This document shows positions 9,085-18,786 of a stretch of DNA of 64,000 bases, one piece after another. A model generated the notes under the pieces. The model had not been told where the DNA came from and made no database searches. It was given only the letters and a program-made list of their open reading frames with translations. The stretch covers positions 1-64,000 of the forward strand of contig NZ_JABZEE010000047.1 of NCBI RefSeq assembly GCF_013387495.1, read 5' to 3'. This stretch comes from Streptomyces sp. PKU-EA00015 (GTDB lineage: Bacteria; Actinomycetota; Actinomycetes; Streptomycetales; Streptomycetaceae). The translations under genes and the position numbers were made by a program. Position 1 is the stretch's first letter, and the number at the start of each line of letters is the position of its first letter.

Positions 9085-11610
9085 ATGGTGGACAAGCCGG
9101 TGGAAACGTTGCCCTCCGCTCCTGAGGAATCCACGGCCCTGCCGGAGGTGTGCGGTGAACCGGCCGTGATCGAGCGAATTCTCGCCGCGGTGCTGGCCGC
9201 GGTCGTGCGGACCGAGCGGGTTCCGGTCGACGGTCACTTCTTCAACGACCTGGGGGCCGACTCGCTGGTGATGGCGCACTTCTGCGCGCGCGTCAGGAAA
9301 CGGGGGGATCTGCCGTCGGTGTCGATGAAGGACGTCTATCGGCACCCGACGATCAGGAGCCTGGCGACGGCGCTCGCGGATGCCCCGTCCGTGCCCCGGG
9401 CGGAGCCGGCGGCCGTGGCCCCGGCACCGGAGTCGCGTTCGGCACCGGCCCAGTCCCCGGCCGGCAGGGAATACGTCCTGTGCGGCGTGCTGCAGTTCCT
9501 GGTCTTCCTCGGATACGTCTCCCTCGTCTCCCTCGTCGCCGCCCGAGGCTACGACTGGATCTCCGCCGGATCCGGTGTGATCGACGTCTACCTGCGGTCG
9601 GTCCTGTTCGGCGGAGCGGCCTTCCTGGGTTTGTGCCTCTTTCCCGTGCTCGCGAAGTGGATGCTCATCGGCCGGTGGAAGCCCGGACAGATCCGAGTCT
9701 GGAGCCTTGCGTACGTCCGCTTCTGGATCGTCAAGACACTGGTCCGGTCCGATCCACTGGTGCTGTTCAGCGGCTCGCCGATCTACCTGCTCTATCTGAG
9801 GGCCCTGGGCGCCAAGGTCGGACGCGGGGCCCTGGTCCTCTCCCGGACCGCGCCCGTGTGCACCGACCTGCTCACCATCGGCGACGGCACCGTCATCCGC
9901 AAGGACTCGTCCTTCGCCTGTTATCGCGCCCACGCAGGACTGATCCAGACCGGCCCCGTCACGCTCGGACGGAATGTGCTGGTCAGCGAGGCCACGGTGC
10001 TCGACATCGACACCTCGATGGGCGACGGGGCCCAGCTCGGCCATGCCTCCTCGCTGCACCGCGGACAGGCAGTGCCCGACGGCGAGCACTGGCACGGGTC
10101 TCCGGCACAGCGGACCGACGTGGACTACCAGGTGGTGGGCTCCGTCCGCTGTGGTGCGGTGCGCAGGACCACCCACAGCGTTCTGCAGCTGCTGGTCGCA
10201 CTGGCCGGGTACGTGCCGCTGGCGGTCGGCGGTGTGACCGCGCTGCTCGCCGAGGTCCCGGGCCTCAGCGCGGCTCTGGAGCCGGGGGCCGTGGTCGTCA
10301 CCGACTGGGCGTTCTACCGCAACGCCCTGGTGTCGTCGTTCGTGCTCGTCTTCGGCGCCATTCCCCTCGGCTTCCTCGTGCTGACCACCGTTCCCCGTCT
10401 GCTCAGCCTGAGCATCACGCCGGGCAAGGTCTACCCTCTGTACGGCTTCTGCTTCGGAGTGCACCGGACGATCACGCTCATGACCAACTGGAAGGTCCTG
10501 AAGCGCCTTTTCGGTGACAGTTCGTTCATCGTCCACTACCTGCGATGCCTGGGGTACGACCTCTCCCGGGTCGAGCAGACCGGGTCGAACTTCGGCACGG
10601 AGATGAAGCACGAGACGCCGTACCTGAGCACCGTCGGGCGCGGGACGATGATCGCCGACGGACTGTCGATCGTGAATGCCGACTTCTCCAGTACCGGCTT
10701 CCGCGTGTCCCGGGCATCGATCGGGCCGAACAATTTCCTCGGGAACAACGTCGCATACCCCACGCAGGGCAGGACGGGCGACAACTGCCTCCTCGCGACG
10801 AAGGTCATGGTGCCGGTCGACGGGGAGGTACGCGAGGGCGTCGGGCTGCTCGGCTCGCCCAGCTTCGAGATTCCCCGGTCGGTCCTGCGGGACAGCAAAT
10901 TCGACCCCAAGAGCCCCGCGGAGCTGCGGCGCCGCCTTGCCGGCAAGAACCGGCACAACGTCGTCACCATGGGCTGGTACCTGCTGTCGCGGTGGATGTA
11001 CGTGTTCGGCCTCGCCCTGATCACCTCGGCAGCCGTCGAGCTCTACAGCACGTTCGGCGCGCCTGCGATCGCGCTGGCCGACCTCCTCGCCGTGCTGTTC
11101 ACCGTCGCGTATTTCGTGCTCGTCGAGCGCGTCGTCACGGCGGTACGCCCGCTGAAGCCGCTGTACTGCTCGATCTACACCTCGAGCTTCTGGCAGCACG
11201 AGCGCTACTGGAAGGTGCCGTCGATGACGTATCTGCGGATGTTCAACGGCACCCCGTTCAAGAACGTGCTCTGGCGGCTGCTGGGGGTCCGGATCGGCAG
11301 AAGGGTCTTCGACGACGGCTGTGTCCTGACCGAACGGGCCATGGCCACCATCGGGGACGGCTGCACGCTCAACTGGAAGAGCGTCGTCCAATGCCACTCG
11401 CAGGAAGACGGCACCTTCAAGTCCGACCACATCACGATCGGCTCTGGCTGCACCCTCGGCGTCGGCGCCTTCGCCCACTACGGCGTGACGGTGGGTGATG
11501 GCGCGGTGCTCGCCGCCGACTCCTTCCTCATGAAGGGAGAGGTCGTTCCGGACGACGCACGGTGGGGCGGGAATCCTGCCAGGCCGCTGGGCGAAGGCGA
11601 AGGGAGGTAG
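9085..11610 (+). CDS. Pls-like NRPS terminal protein: carrier, membrane helices, condensation-like repeats
   Basis: 841 aa from the ATG at 9085, which has a GGGAG ribosome site; the frame is open further upstream. Residues 20-85 form a peptidyl-carrier domain with the phosphopantetheine Ser in GADSL (Ser60). Six hydrophobic spans follow, interleaved with three soluble segments rich in left-handed beta-helix-type repeats (IGDGTVI, IGPNNFLGNN, IGSGCTLG). This is the terminal architecture of epsilon-poly-lysine synthetase (Pls), where the membrane-embedded repeats act as condensation-like domains that chain amino acids. Here there is no adenylation domain; it sits on the next gene instead. The protein probably works at the membrane with that gene and the sbnAB pair as a non-alpha poly(amino acid)-type synthetase. 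Confidence 0.75.
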   Translation: MVDKPVETLPSAPEESTALPEVCGEPAVIERILAAVLAAVVRTERVPVDGHFFNDLGADSLVMAHFCARVRKRGDLPSVSMKDVYRHPTIRSLATALADAPSVPRAEPAAVAPAPESRSAPAQSPAGREYVLCGVLQFLVFLGYVSLVSLVAARGYDWISAGSGVIDVYLRSVLFGGAAFLGLCLFPVLAKWMLIGRWKPGQIRVWSLAYVRFWIVKTLVRSDPLVLFSGSPIYLLYLRALGAKVGRGALVLSRTAPVCTDLLTIGDGTVIRKDSSFACYRAHAGLIQTGPVTLGRNVLVSEATVLDIDTSMGDGAQLGHASSLHRGQAVPDGEHWHGSPAQRTDVDYQVVGSVRCGAVRRTTHSVLQLLVALAGYVPLAVGGVTALLAEVPGLSAALEPGAVVVTDWAFYRNALVSSFVLVFGAIPLGFLVLTTVPRLLSLSITPGKVYPLYGFCFGVHRTITLMTNWKVLKRLFGDSSFIVHYLRCLGYDLSRVEQTGSNFGTEMKHETPYLSTVGRGTMIADGLSIVNADFSSTGFRVSRASIGPNNFLGNNVAYPTQGRTGDNCLLATKVMVPVDGEVREGVGLLGSPSFEIPRSVLRDSKFDPKSPAELRRRLAGKNRHNVVTMGWYLLSRWMYVFGLALITSAAVELYSTFGAPAIALADLLAVLFTVAYFVLVERVVTAVRPLKPLYCSIYTSSFWQHERYWKVPSMTYLRMFNGTPFKNVLWRLLGVRIGRRVFDDGCVLTERAMATIGDGCTLNWKSVVQCHSQEDGTFKSDHITIGSGCTLGVGAFAHYGVTVGDGAVLAADSFLMKGEVVPDDARWGGNPARPLGEGEGR

Positions 11611-11614
11611 GGCC

Positions 11615-14203
11615 ATGGCAACGCTGCCCGCGGAGGCCGGCCGGGAGTTCTGGCGGGGCGTGCTCACCGCCGGTGGGGTCACCACGGTCCCGCGGTGGAC
11701 CCTCGACCCGGTGGCCCGCATCGCCGAGCACGAGGCGACGCTTCCCGAGGATCTGGTGGACGCATGGAGCCGCCTGGCGGACGATCTCGCCGTGCCGCTC
11801 GGCTCCATCCTGCTGGCCGCGCACGCCAAGGTGCTCGCCGCTCTGTCCGGCGAGCGGGAGGTCACGACCGGTTACGTCACCGTGGCGGGTGGCCGGCCGC
11901 TGCCCTGCCGGCTGACCACCGAACCCGACTCGTGGCGGGCGCTGGTGCTCCACACCCACCGGGCCGAGTCGGAACTGCTGCTGCACAAGGACTTCCCCGT
12001 CGAGGGTCTCCGGCGGGAGCTGGGCCTGCCCGGACCGTCGTCCGAGGTCGTGTTCGATCCGGCCGGCGCCGGAGGCGAACTCGCCGGGAATGCCGTGCTG
12101 AGGGTGGAATCTCCGCGACGGGGCGATCGGCGCACGCTGCGGCTGCGGTACCGGGCCGACGCGCTCGACGCGGACTGCGCCGCGAGGATCGTGGGCTACC
12201 ACCTCACCGCGCTCATGCTGATCGCCGCCGATCCGGACGCCGCGCACGGCCGGCAGAGCCTGCTCTCCGCCGAGGAGCGCCGCTTCCAGCTCGAAGGACT
12301 CGCCGGGCCCCGCCGAGAGCTGCCCGACCACCGCTTCCACGAGCTGTTCGAACAGCGTGTCAGGGCGCACCCGGACGCCGTTGCGGCCGTGCGCGGCGAC
12401 CAGTGGTGGACCTACCGCGAACTCGACGCGCGGGCCAACCGGCTGGGGCGGGCCCTGCTGGCGCGGGGGCTCGGCCGCGAAGGTGTCGTCGCGGTGGTGA
12501 CCGAGCGGAACCTGGACTGGGCGGCGGCCGTCCTCGCGGTCTTCAAGGCCGGCGGGGTGTACCTGCCCGTCGAGCCGCACTTCCCGGCCGACCGCATCGC
12601 GACCATGCTCTCCCGCGCCGGGTGCCGGCTCGTGCTGACCGAGCCGGGCAGTACGGCGACGCTCGACCGAGCCCTCGATGCGCTGCCCGCGGTCCGGGCG
12701 ATCTCCGTCCACGAGGCCTACGCGGAGGACCACCCGGACTCCGACCTCGGCGTCGACGTCGCACCGGACCAGCTCGCCTACATCTACTTCACCTCAGGCT
12801 CCACCGGCGAGCCCAAGGGAGCCATGTGCGAGCACGCGGGCATGCTCAACCACCTCTACGCCAAGATCGACGACCTGGGGATCGGCGAGGGGCAGGTGGT
12901 CGCCCAGACCGCGCCCCAGTGCTTCGACATCTCCATGTGGCAACTGGTTTCCCCGCTCCTGACCGGCGGGCGGACCCTGCTCGTGGAACAGGACGCGATC
13001 CTGGACGTCCCGCGGTTCGTCGACACGATCGCCCGCGGCAAGGTGAACGTGCTCCAGGTCGTGCCGTCGTATCTCGACGCCGTCGTGTCCTACCTGGAGC
13101 GGCACCCGCGCGCGCTGCCGGATCTGCTGTGCGTGTCGGTCACCGGCGAGGTGCTGAAGAAGGAGCTCGTACAGCGCTGGTTCGCGACCCAGCCCGGTAT
13201 CAGGCTGGTCAACGCGTACGGGCTGACCGAGACCTCGGACGACACCAACCACGAGGTGATGGGCCGGCCTCCGGACGACGAACGGGTCCCACTCGGTCGA
13301 CCCGTCAACAACGTGCACGTCCACGTCGTGGACGAGCACCTGTCACCCGTGCCGCTCGGCGCCCCCGGTGCGATCGTCTTCTCCGGGGTCTGTGTGGGCC
13401 GCGGCTACGTCAACGACCCCGAGCGCACCCGGCAGGCCTTCATGGCGGATCCGCACCACCCGGGCCGACGGCTCTACCGGGGCGGCGACTACGGCCGCTG
13501 GGTGCCCGGGGGCAAGCTCGAGTTCCTCGGCCGCCAGGACAACCAGGTGAAGATCCGCGGCTTCCGCATCGAGATCGGCGAGGTCGAGAGCGCCATGCTG
13601 CGGGTGCGTGGTGTCCGCGACGGGGCAGTGGTGGCCATCGACGGGGCCGCCCGGGGCGGGCGCCTGGTGGCCTTCTACTCCGGCCGGCGTCCGCTGGAGG
13701 ACGGCATCCTCAGGGACCGGCTGGGCAGGTCGCTGCCCGCGTACATGGTCCCGTCCGACTTCCACTGGCAGGAGAGCCTGCCAGTGACCGCCAACGGCAA
13801 GGTCGACAGGAAGGCACTGTCCGCGCTCGCCGCACAGCTCGGTGCCCCGGCCCCCGACGCCGTATCCGACGGCACCGAGCCCGACACCGCCGGCGAGGAC
13901 CGCGATGCGCCCCGCACGCCGACCGAGCGGCGGCTGGCCGCCGTATGGGCCCAGGTGCTCGGCATCCCGGAACACCGGGTCCGCCGCAACGACCACTTCT
14001 TCGACCGCGGCGGCACCTCCCTCGCGGCGGTGCGGCTCGCGATCGCCCTGGACCGCGCGGTGGACATCACGGACCTCACGCGCCACCCGGTCCTGGCCGA
14101 CCTGGCCCACCTGGTCGACAGCAGGTCCGGGCCGCCGTCCCGTCCGACGAGCGGGGCGCACCGGGCAGCGCTGCGCGCCACCGGACCACCGCCTTCCTCC
14201 TGA
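11615..14203 (+). CDS. NRPS adenylation-carrier protein
   Basis: 862 aa. Residues 1-215 are a condensation-like or truncated module with no visible HHxxxDG. The adenylation domain (about 235-735) carries YFTSGSTGEPKG, AYGLTETSDDTN, YRGGDYGRW, a reverse core NQVKIRGFRIEIGE and ANGKVDR. A carrier domain follows with Ser802 in GGTSL. Aligning by eye to the gramicidin S A-domain, the selectivity positions read D235, I236, W239, S278, S299, T301, A322, D330, D331. The two acidic residues would suit a basic amino acid such as diaminopropionate. The gene begins four bases after the preceding stop. I infer that it activates and passes the monomer to the membrane protein upstream. Confidence 0.85.
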   Translation: MATLPAEAGREFWRGVLTAGGVTTVPRWTLDPVARIAEHEATLPEDLVDAWSRLADDLAVPLGSILLAAHAKVLAALSGEREVTTGYVTVAGGRPLPCRLTTEPDSWRALVLHTHRAESELLLHKDFPVEGLRRELGLPGPSSEVVFDPAGAGGELAGNAVLRVESPRRGDRRTLRLRYRADALDADCAARIVGYHLTALMLIAADPDAAHGRQSLLSAEERRFQLEGLAGPRRELPDHRFHELFEQRVRAHPDAVAAVRGDQWWTYRELDARANRLGRALLARGLGREGVVAVVTERNLDWAAAVLAVFKAGGVYLPVEPHFPADRIATMLSRAGCRLVLTEPGSTATLDRALDALPAVRAISVHEAYAEDHPDSDLGVDVAPDQLAYIYFTSGSTGEPKGAMCEHAGMLNHLYAKIDDLGIGEGQVVAQTAPQCFDISMWQLVSPLLTGGRTLLVEQDAILDVPRFVDTIARGKVNVLQVVPSYLDAVVSYLERHPRALPDLLCVSVTGEVLKKELVQRWFATQPGIRLVNAYGLTETSDDTNHEVMGRPPDDERVPLGRPVNNVHVHVVDEHLSPVPLGAPGAIVFSGVCVGRGYVNDPERTRQAFMADPHHPGRRLYRGGDYGRWVPGGKLEFLGRQDNQVKIRGFRIEIGEVESAMLRVRGVRDGAVVAIDGAARGGRLVAFYSGRRPLEDGILRDRLGRSLPAYMVPSDFHWQESLPVTANGKVDRKALSALAAQLGAPAPDAVSDGTEPDTAGEDRDAPRTPTERRLAAVWAQVLGIPEHRVRRNDHFFDRGGTSLAAVRLAIALDRAVDITDLTRHPVLADLAHLVDSRSGPPSRPTSGAHRAALRATGPPPSS

Positions 14204-14225
14204 ACCCGAGCGAAAGGAACCCGAG

Positions 14226-15245
14226 ATGCCGTCGTCCCCGTCCTCGTTCCCCCTGACGCTGCCGGCTGTCGACCTGCAGCCCGGCAAGCCCCCGATCCTG
14301 CACACCGGCTCCACCGGCGACGCGGCGAGTTGGGCGGCCGAGCACCGGGACGCGCTGCGCGCCGTCGTCGCCGAGCACGGTTCGGTCCTCGTCCGGGGTC
14401 TTGGGCTGCGCGACCAGGCCGAGACCGCGGCCGTATTCCGGCAGCTGGCCGGGGCCGGCGGTCTGATGACCGAGAAAGAGGCTTTCGCACCCCGGCGGAC
14501 CTGCTCCGACGGCGTGTACTCCTCGTCGAAGTGGCCGCCGAACCAGCCGATGTGCATGCACCACGAACTCAGTTACACCCTGGAGTTCCCCGGCCTGATG
14601 CTGTTCGCCTGCCTCGGCGCCCCCGCCGTCGGCGGGGCGACCGCGCTGGCCGACGCCCCCACCGTGCTGGACGCCCTGCCCACCGATCTCGTCGAGCGAT
14701 TCGTGAGGGAGGGCTGGCTGCTCACTCGCACCTACAACGAGGAGATCGGCGCGTCCTTGACCGATGCCTTCGGCACCGAGAACCGCGGTGCGGTCGAGAA
14801 CTACTGCCGCGCGGCCGCGATCGCGTTCGAGTGGCAGCCCGACGGCGGCCTGCGGACTTGGCAGCGCCGCAGCGCCGTGGTGCGGCACCCGGTCGCCGGC
14901 CGGCGCTGCTGGTTCAACCAGATCGCGTTTCTCAACGAGTGGACGCTGGACCCCGAGATACGTGAGTACCTCGTGGACGTCTACGGCGCCGACGGCCTGC
15001 CGTTCAACACCCGCTACGGGGACGGCGCACCGATCGGCGAGGACACCGTGCAGCTGCTGAACGAGGTCTACCAGTCCCACACCCTGCGCGAGCCGTGGCA
15101 GACCGGCGACCTGATGCTCGTCGACAACGTCCGCACCGCCCACAGCAGGGAGCCGTACGAGGGGCCGCGCGAGGTGCTGGTCGCGATGACGTACGCCGTA
15201 CGCCTGGCCGACTGCTCGCCGACCGTGGAGGTGATCACCGCATGA
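14226..15245 (+). CDS. TauD/SyrP-like Fe(II)/2-oxoglutarate oxygenase
   Basis: 339 aa. The metal-binding HxE of SyrP/clavaminate-type oxygenases is visible in MHHELSYT and the distal His in DNVRTAHSREPY; a distal Arg lies in GPREVL. SyrP enzymes hydroxylate the beta carbon of an amino acid while it is attached to an NRPS carrier protein. The position after the adenylation-carrier gene (22-base gap, ribosome site GAAAGGAA) fits hydroxylation of the tethered monomer. The stop overlaps the start of sbnB (ATGA, 15242). The substrate is inferred and free-amino-acid hydroxylation is possible. Confidence 0.8.
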   Translation: MPSSPSSFPLTLPAVDLQPGKPPILHTGSTGDAASWAAEHRDALRAVVAEHGSVLVRGLGLRDQAETAAVFRQLAGAGGLMTEKEAFAPRRTCSDGVYSSSKWPPNQPMCMHHELSYTLEFPGLMLFACLGAPAVGGATALADAPTVLDALPTDLVERFVREGWLLTRTYNEEIGASLTDAFGTENRGAVENYCRAAAIAFEWQPDGGLRTWQRRSAVVRHPVAGRRCWFNQIAFLNEWTLDPEIREYLVDVYGADGLPFNTRYGDGAPIGEDTVQLLNEVYQSHTLREPWQTGDLMLVDNVRTAHSREPYEGPREVLVAMTYAVRLADCSPTVEVITA

Positions 15246-16312
15246 CCGTCACCGGTTCCACCGCCGGGGGGTCCGCACCGTCCGGGCCGGTAGCCGTGCC
15301 GCCGTTCGCGGTCGTGTCCGGCAGCCAGGTCCAGCACGCGCTGCAGGGGCGCGAGAAGCAGATCGTGGAGTTGGTCGAGGAAACCTACCGGCTGCACAGC
15401 GCAGGTGACTCGGTGAATCCGCCGTCCCACTTCCTGCGCTTCCCCGACCGTCCGTCGTCCCGGATCATCGCCCTGCCCGCCTCGATCGGCGGGGAGGCAG
15501 GGGTGGACGGTTTGAAGTGGATCTCCAGCTTCCCGCAGAACGTGGCGGCCGGGATCCCGCGGGCCTCGGCGGTGCTCATCCTCAACGACCGCCGCACCGG
15601 CTACCCGTTCGCCTGCATGGAAGCCTCGATCATCAGCGCCACGAGGACGGCCGCGTCGGCGGCACTGGCGGCGGATCGCCTCAGCCGCGGCCGACGGCGC
15701 CCGACGCGCGTCGGGTTCGTCGGGACAGGCCTGATCGCCCGCTACATCCACACCTTCCTGGCCGGTACCGGCTGGTCGTTCGACGCCATCGGCGTGCACG
15801 ACGTGTCCGCCGACAGCGCGGCCGGGTTCCGCTGCTACCTGGAGCAGTCCGGTGCCACCGGCTGCATCGTCGTGCACGACAGCCCCGAGGAGCTGATCCG
15901 CCGGAGCGACCTGGTCGTCTTCGCCACGGTCGCCGCCCGGCCGCACATCAGCGATCCGTCGTGGTTCGCACACCGTCCGCTCGTGCTGCACGTGTCGCTG
16001 CGCGACCTGGCTCCGGAGGTCGTACTCACCTCGTACAACATCGTCGACGACGTCGAGCACTGTCTGAGGGCCGACACCTCCGTTCACCTGACCGAACAGC
16101 TCACGGGCAACCGCGACTTCCTCACGGGGACGCTGGCGGACGTCATGGCCGGAAGCGTGACGCCGTCGGCGTACCGGACGGTGGTGTTCTCGCCCTTCGG
16201 CCTCGGGGTGCTCGATCTGGCAGTCGGCAAGTACGTCTACGACGAGGTGGCCGGTTCCGGAGAGCTGCACGTCGTCGACGGCTTCTTCCATGAGCTGCGC
16301 CGATACGGATGA
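15242..16312 (+). CDS. sbnB: SbnB-like N-(2-amino-2-carboxyethyl)-L-glutamate dehydrogenase
   Basis: 356 aa, ornithine cyclodeaminase/mu-crystallin family. A Rossmann motif (VGFVGTGLIARYI, about residue 160) binds NAD. The segments GLKWISSFPQN, CMEASIISATRTAA and LRDLAPEV are typical of SbnB. In staphyloferrin B assembly SbnB oxidises the SbnA product to L-2,3-diaminopropionate, 2-oxoglutarate and NADH. It is coupled to the oxygenase gene upstream and followed 42 bases later by sbnA, giving the complete two-enzyme route to diaminopropionate. Confidence 0.85.
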   Translation: MTVTGSTAGGSAPSGPVAVPPFAVVSGSQVQHALQGREKQIVELVEETYRLHSAGDSVNPPSHFLRFPDRPSSRIIALPASIGGEAGVDGLKWISSFPQNVAAGIPRASAVLILNDRRTGYPFACMEASIISATRTAASAALAADRLSRGRRRPTRVGFVGTGLIARYIHTFLAGTGWSFDAIGVHDVSADSAAGFRCYLEQSGATGCIVVHDSPEELIRRSDLVVFATVAARPHISDPSWFAHRPLVLHVSLRDLAPEVVLTSYNIVDDVEHCLRADTSVHLTEQLTGNRDFLTGTLADVMAGSVTPSAYRTVVFSPFGLGVLDLAVGKYVYDEVAGSGELHVVDGFFHELRRYG

Positions 16313-16354
16313 GCACCATCCGGACCGGCCGCTCTTCACTCCGCGGAGGCCATC

Positions 16355-17431
16355 GTGTCAGTCATATCCACTCCCTACACCTTCAACGAGGAGGATCTCT
16401 ACGTCGACCTCCAGTCGATCCTCGGGCGCAGGCTCTTCCTGAAGTGCGAGGGCTTCAACTTCGCCGGCTCGATCAAGCTGAAGCCCGCGACCGAGATGGT
16501 GGAGGCCGCCGAGCAGCTCGGGGTCCTGACCCCGAGCTCGGTCCTGCTCGAGTCCTCGTCGGGAAACATGGGCGTGGCACTCGGCATGATCGCGGCGAGC
16601 AAGGGCTACCGGTTCCTGTGCGTGACGGACTCCCGCTGCAACCTGTCGACCAGGCTGGTGATGGAGGCCCTGGGCGCCCAGGTGCACGTGGTCACCGAGC
16701 CGAGCGCCCACGGCGGCTTCCTCCGTGCACGGCTCGACTACGTTCGCGCGCTGTCCGCCCTCGACGACCGGTACGTGTGGCTCAGTCAGTACACCAACCC
16801 GGGCAACTGGAGAGCGCACTACCGCAGGACGGCACCGGCGATCGCCCGCTCGTTCCCAGGACTGGACGTATTGTTCGTCGGCGCCGGCACGACCGGCACG
16901 CTGATGGGCTGCGCACGCTACTTCCGGCAGTGGCACCGGCCGGTCCGCATCGTCGCGGTGGACAGCGTCGGCTCGGTGACCTTCGGCGGTACTTCGGGAC
17001 GCCGCATGCTTCCCGGCCTGGGCATGAGTGTCAGCCCTCCACTGCTCGACGAGTCCTTCGTCGACGAGGCGGTGCACGTCGAGGAGGCGGACACCATCCG
17101 CGCCTGTCACCACCTCGCCCGACGCGGCTTCCTCTTCGGCGGCTCCACCGGCACCGTCGTCAGCGGCGCGGAGCGCTGGCTGGCCGCGCATGACTCGGCG
17201 GGCCTCACCGCGGTGGCCATCGCCCCGGACCTGGGCGAGCGCTACCTCGAGACCGTCTACCAGGCCAACTGGGTCCAAGGTCTCTACGGCGAGGACGTGC
17301 TCCGCTCCGGCGGGCCGGCCGTCGTCGGCTCGGGGGCCGCCCGCTCCGCACCACCGGTGCCCACGCCACTGCGGGATGCGGACGACGGCTGGGACCCGGA
17401 CACTGGCGGAGGGCGGGTGAACCCACCATGA
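16355..17431 (+). CDS. sbnA: SbnA-like diaminopropionate synthase (PLP)
   Basis: 358 aa from a GTG with a GGAGG site. It belongs to the cysteine synthase fold: the PLP Lys lies in FAGSIKLKPA, the substrate loop in SSSGNMGVALG and the phosphate-binding loop in GAGTTGTLMG. SbnA condenses O-phospho-L-serine with L-glutamate to give N-(2-amino-2-carboxyethyl)-glutamate for SbnB. The C-terminus (DLGERYLETVYQANWV) matches the family. About 30 extra residues rich in Pro and Asp end the protein. Together with SbnB it supplies L-2,3-diaminopropionate to the synthetase. Confidence 0.87.
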   Translation: MSVISTPYTFNEEDLYVDLQSILGRRLFLKCEGFNFAGSIKLKPATEMVEAAEQLGVLTPSSVLLESSSGNMGVALGMIAASKGYRFLCVTDSRCNLSTRLVMEALGAQVHVVTEPSAHGGFLRARLDYVRALSALDDRYVWLSQYTNPGNWRAHYRRTAPAIARSFPGLDVLFVGAGTTGTLMGCARYFRQWHRPVRIVAVDSVGSVTFGGTSGRRMLPGLGMSVSPPLLDESFVDEAVHVEEADTIRACHHLARRGFLFGGSTGTVVSGAERWLAAHDSAGLTAVAIAPDLGERYLETVYQANWVQGLYGEDVLRSGGPAVVGSGAARSAPPVPTPLRDADDGWDPDTGGGRVNPP

Positions 17432-17464
17432 CGGATCGGGGCAGACCCACAGACGGGAGAGGGT

Positions 17465-18049
17465 GTGGCGAAGCGGCAGGCCCCCGGGGCCCGGCACATC
17501 GGTACATCCGAGACCGATGGACTGTTGGTGTCCGTCGCTGCCGGCAGTCAGGACGCCTTCGACCGGTTGTACGACGCGGCCGCCGGCCCGGTCTACGGAA
17601 TCGCGTACCGGGTGCTGCAGGACGCGGCACACGCCGAGGAGGTCACCCAGGAGGTGATGCTCGAGGTCTGGCAGCGTGCACCCCGCTACCGGCCCGAGAG
17701 CGGGCACGCCATCACCTGGATGATGACGATCGCCCACCATCGCGCCGTGGACAGGGTCCGCACTCTGCGAAGATCCGCTGAACGCGAGCGCGCCGTCTCC
17801 CAGCACGAGTCGACCCTCGCGTTCGACGACGTCATGGAGACGGTGGAGGCGCTCGGAGAGCGCGAACAAGTCCGTTCCTGCCTGAAAGAGCTCACCGCCG
17901 AGCTGCGGCTACCGGTAGTACTCGCCTACTACCAGGGCCTGACCCATACCGAGATCGCTGCGGCGCTGTCCCTGCCGCTCGGCACCGTCAAGAGCCGCCT
18001 GCGCAGGGCACTGACCCAGCTGCGGCATTGTCTGGGAGCGCCGCCGTGA
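17465..18049 (+). CDS. ECF sigma factor, SigK-like
   Basis: 194 aa, GTG start. Region 2 (about 25-95) includes VYGIAYRVLQDAAHAEEVTQ and a DNA-melting segment ending AITWMMTIAHHRAVDRVR; region 4 (about 135-190) has the helix-turn-helix YQGLTHTEIAAALSLPLGTV. It overlaps the anti-sigma gene (GTGA, 18046). SigK/RskA-type pairs respond to envelope or redox signals by release of sigma from a membrane anti-sigma. It may be independent of the biosynthetic cluster that ends 34 bases upstream, although read-through is possible. Confidence 0.87.
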   Translation: MAKRQAPGARHIGTSETDGLLVSVAAGSQDAFDRLYDAAAGPVYGIAYRVLQDAAHAEEVTQEVMLEVWQRAPRYRPESGHAITWMMTIAHHRAVDRVRTLRRSAERERAVSQHESTLAFDDVMETVEALGEREQVRSCLKELTAELRLPVVLAYYQGLTHTEIAAALSLPLGTVKSRLRRALTQLRHCLGAPP

Positions 18050-18786
18050 ACCCAGCCGACCCACACGACCTCGCGGGTGCCTATGCGGCGGACGCCGTCA
18101 CCCGGGAGGAGCGCGAGGCGTTCCGGCGTCACGTCGTCGGCTGCCCCGACTGCGCCCACGAGACCGCCCGCCAGCAGGAGGCCGCGGCCTGGCTCGCCCT
18201 CGCGGCAGCTCGCACCCCGCCTCCCCGTCTGAAAGAACGTGTCCTCTCCGAGGCGGCCCGGACCCCCCAGTTTCCGCCGACGCTTCCCGGTCAGGCGGAC
18301 GAGCACCGGAGCCGACGGACCACGCCACCTCTGCTGCACCTCGCGCTGGCCGCCAGTCTGGCCGCAGCCGCCGCGCTCGGCGGTCTGGCGGCCTGGCAGT
18401 ACCAGGAGGTGCGGGAGACGCGCCAGGAGGCCGCGAGCCACGCCGCCGACCTCGCTCGGCTCTTTACGGCCCCCGACACCACTTTCGTCAGGAAAAACGT
18501 GGCCTACGGCGGCTCCGGCAGCGTCGCGGTCTCGCGCCGGCTGAACCAGGCCGTCTACTTCTGCCAGGACCTGCCTCCTCTGCCCTCGGACAGGACCTAC
18601 CAGTTGTGGTACGTCGCCCCCGGGGACGGAGCCCGATCCGCCGGGCTCCTCCCCGCCAAAGCCGGCCCCCAGGCCGTGTCCCTCCCCCCGCCCGGGACTG
18701 CCACCACGCTTGCCATCACCGTCGAACCGAGCACAGGCTCAGCCGAACCCACCACCGATCCCCTCGCCAGATGGCCCCTCTCCTGA
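18046..18786 (+). CDS. RskA-family anti-sigma factor
   Basis: 246 aa. The N-terminal zinc-binding anti-sigma motif HxxxCxxC is present (RHVVGCPDCAHE, about residues 30-40). A membrane span follows (LALAASLAAAAALGGLAAW, about 100-118), then an RskA C-terminal domain outside the membrane (VYFCQDLPPLPSDRTYQLWY). It holds the upstream ECF sigma factor inactive at the membrane; regulated proteolysis would release it. It is translationally coupled to the sigma gene. Confidence 0.85.
   Translation: MNPADPHDLAGAYAADAVTREEREAFRRHVVGCPDCAHETARQQEAAAWLALAAARTPPPRLKERVLSEAARTPQFPPTLPGQADEHRSRRTTPPLLHLALAASLAAAAALGGLAAWQYQEVRETRQEAASHAADLARLFTAPDTTFVRKNVAYGGSGSVAVSRRLNQAVYFCQDLPPLPSDRTYQLWYVAPGDGARSAGLLPAKAGPQAVSLPPPGTATTLAITVEPSTGSAEPTTDPLARWPLS

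Noticed and set aside
10526..11865. Minus-strand frames across the Pls-like and adenylation genes
   Set aside because: No domain or ribosome site; third-position GC pattern follows the plus-strand genes.
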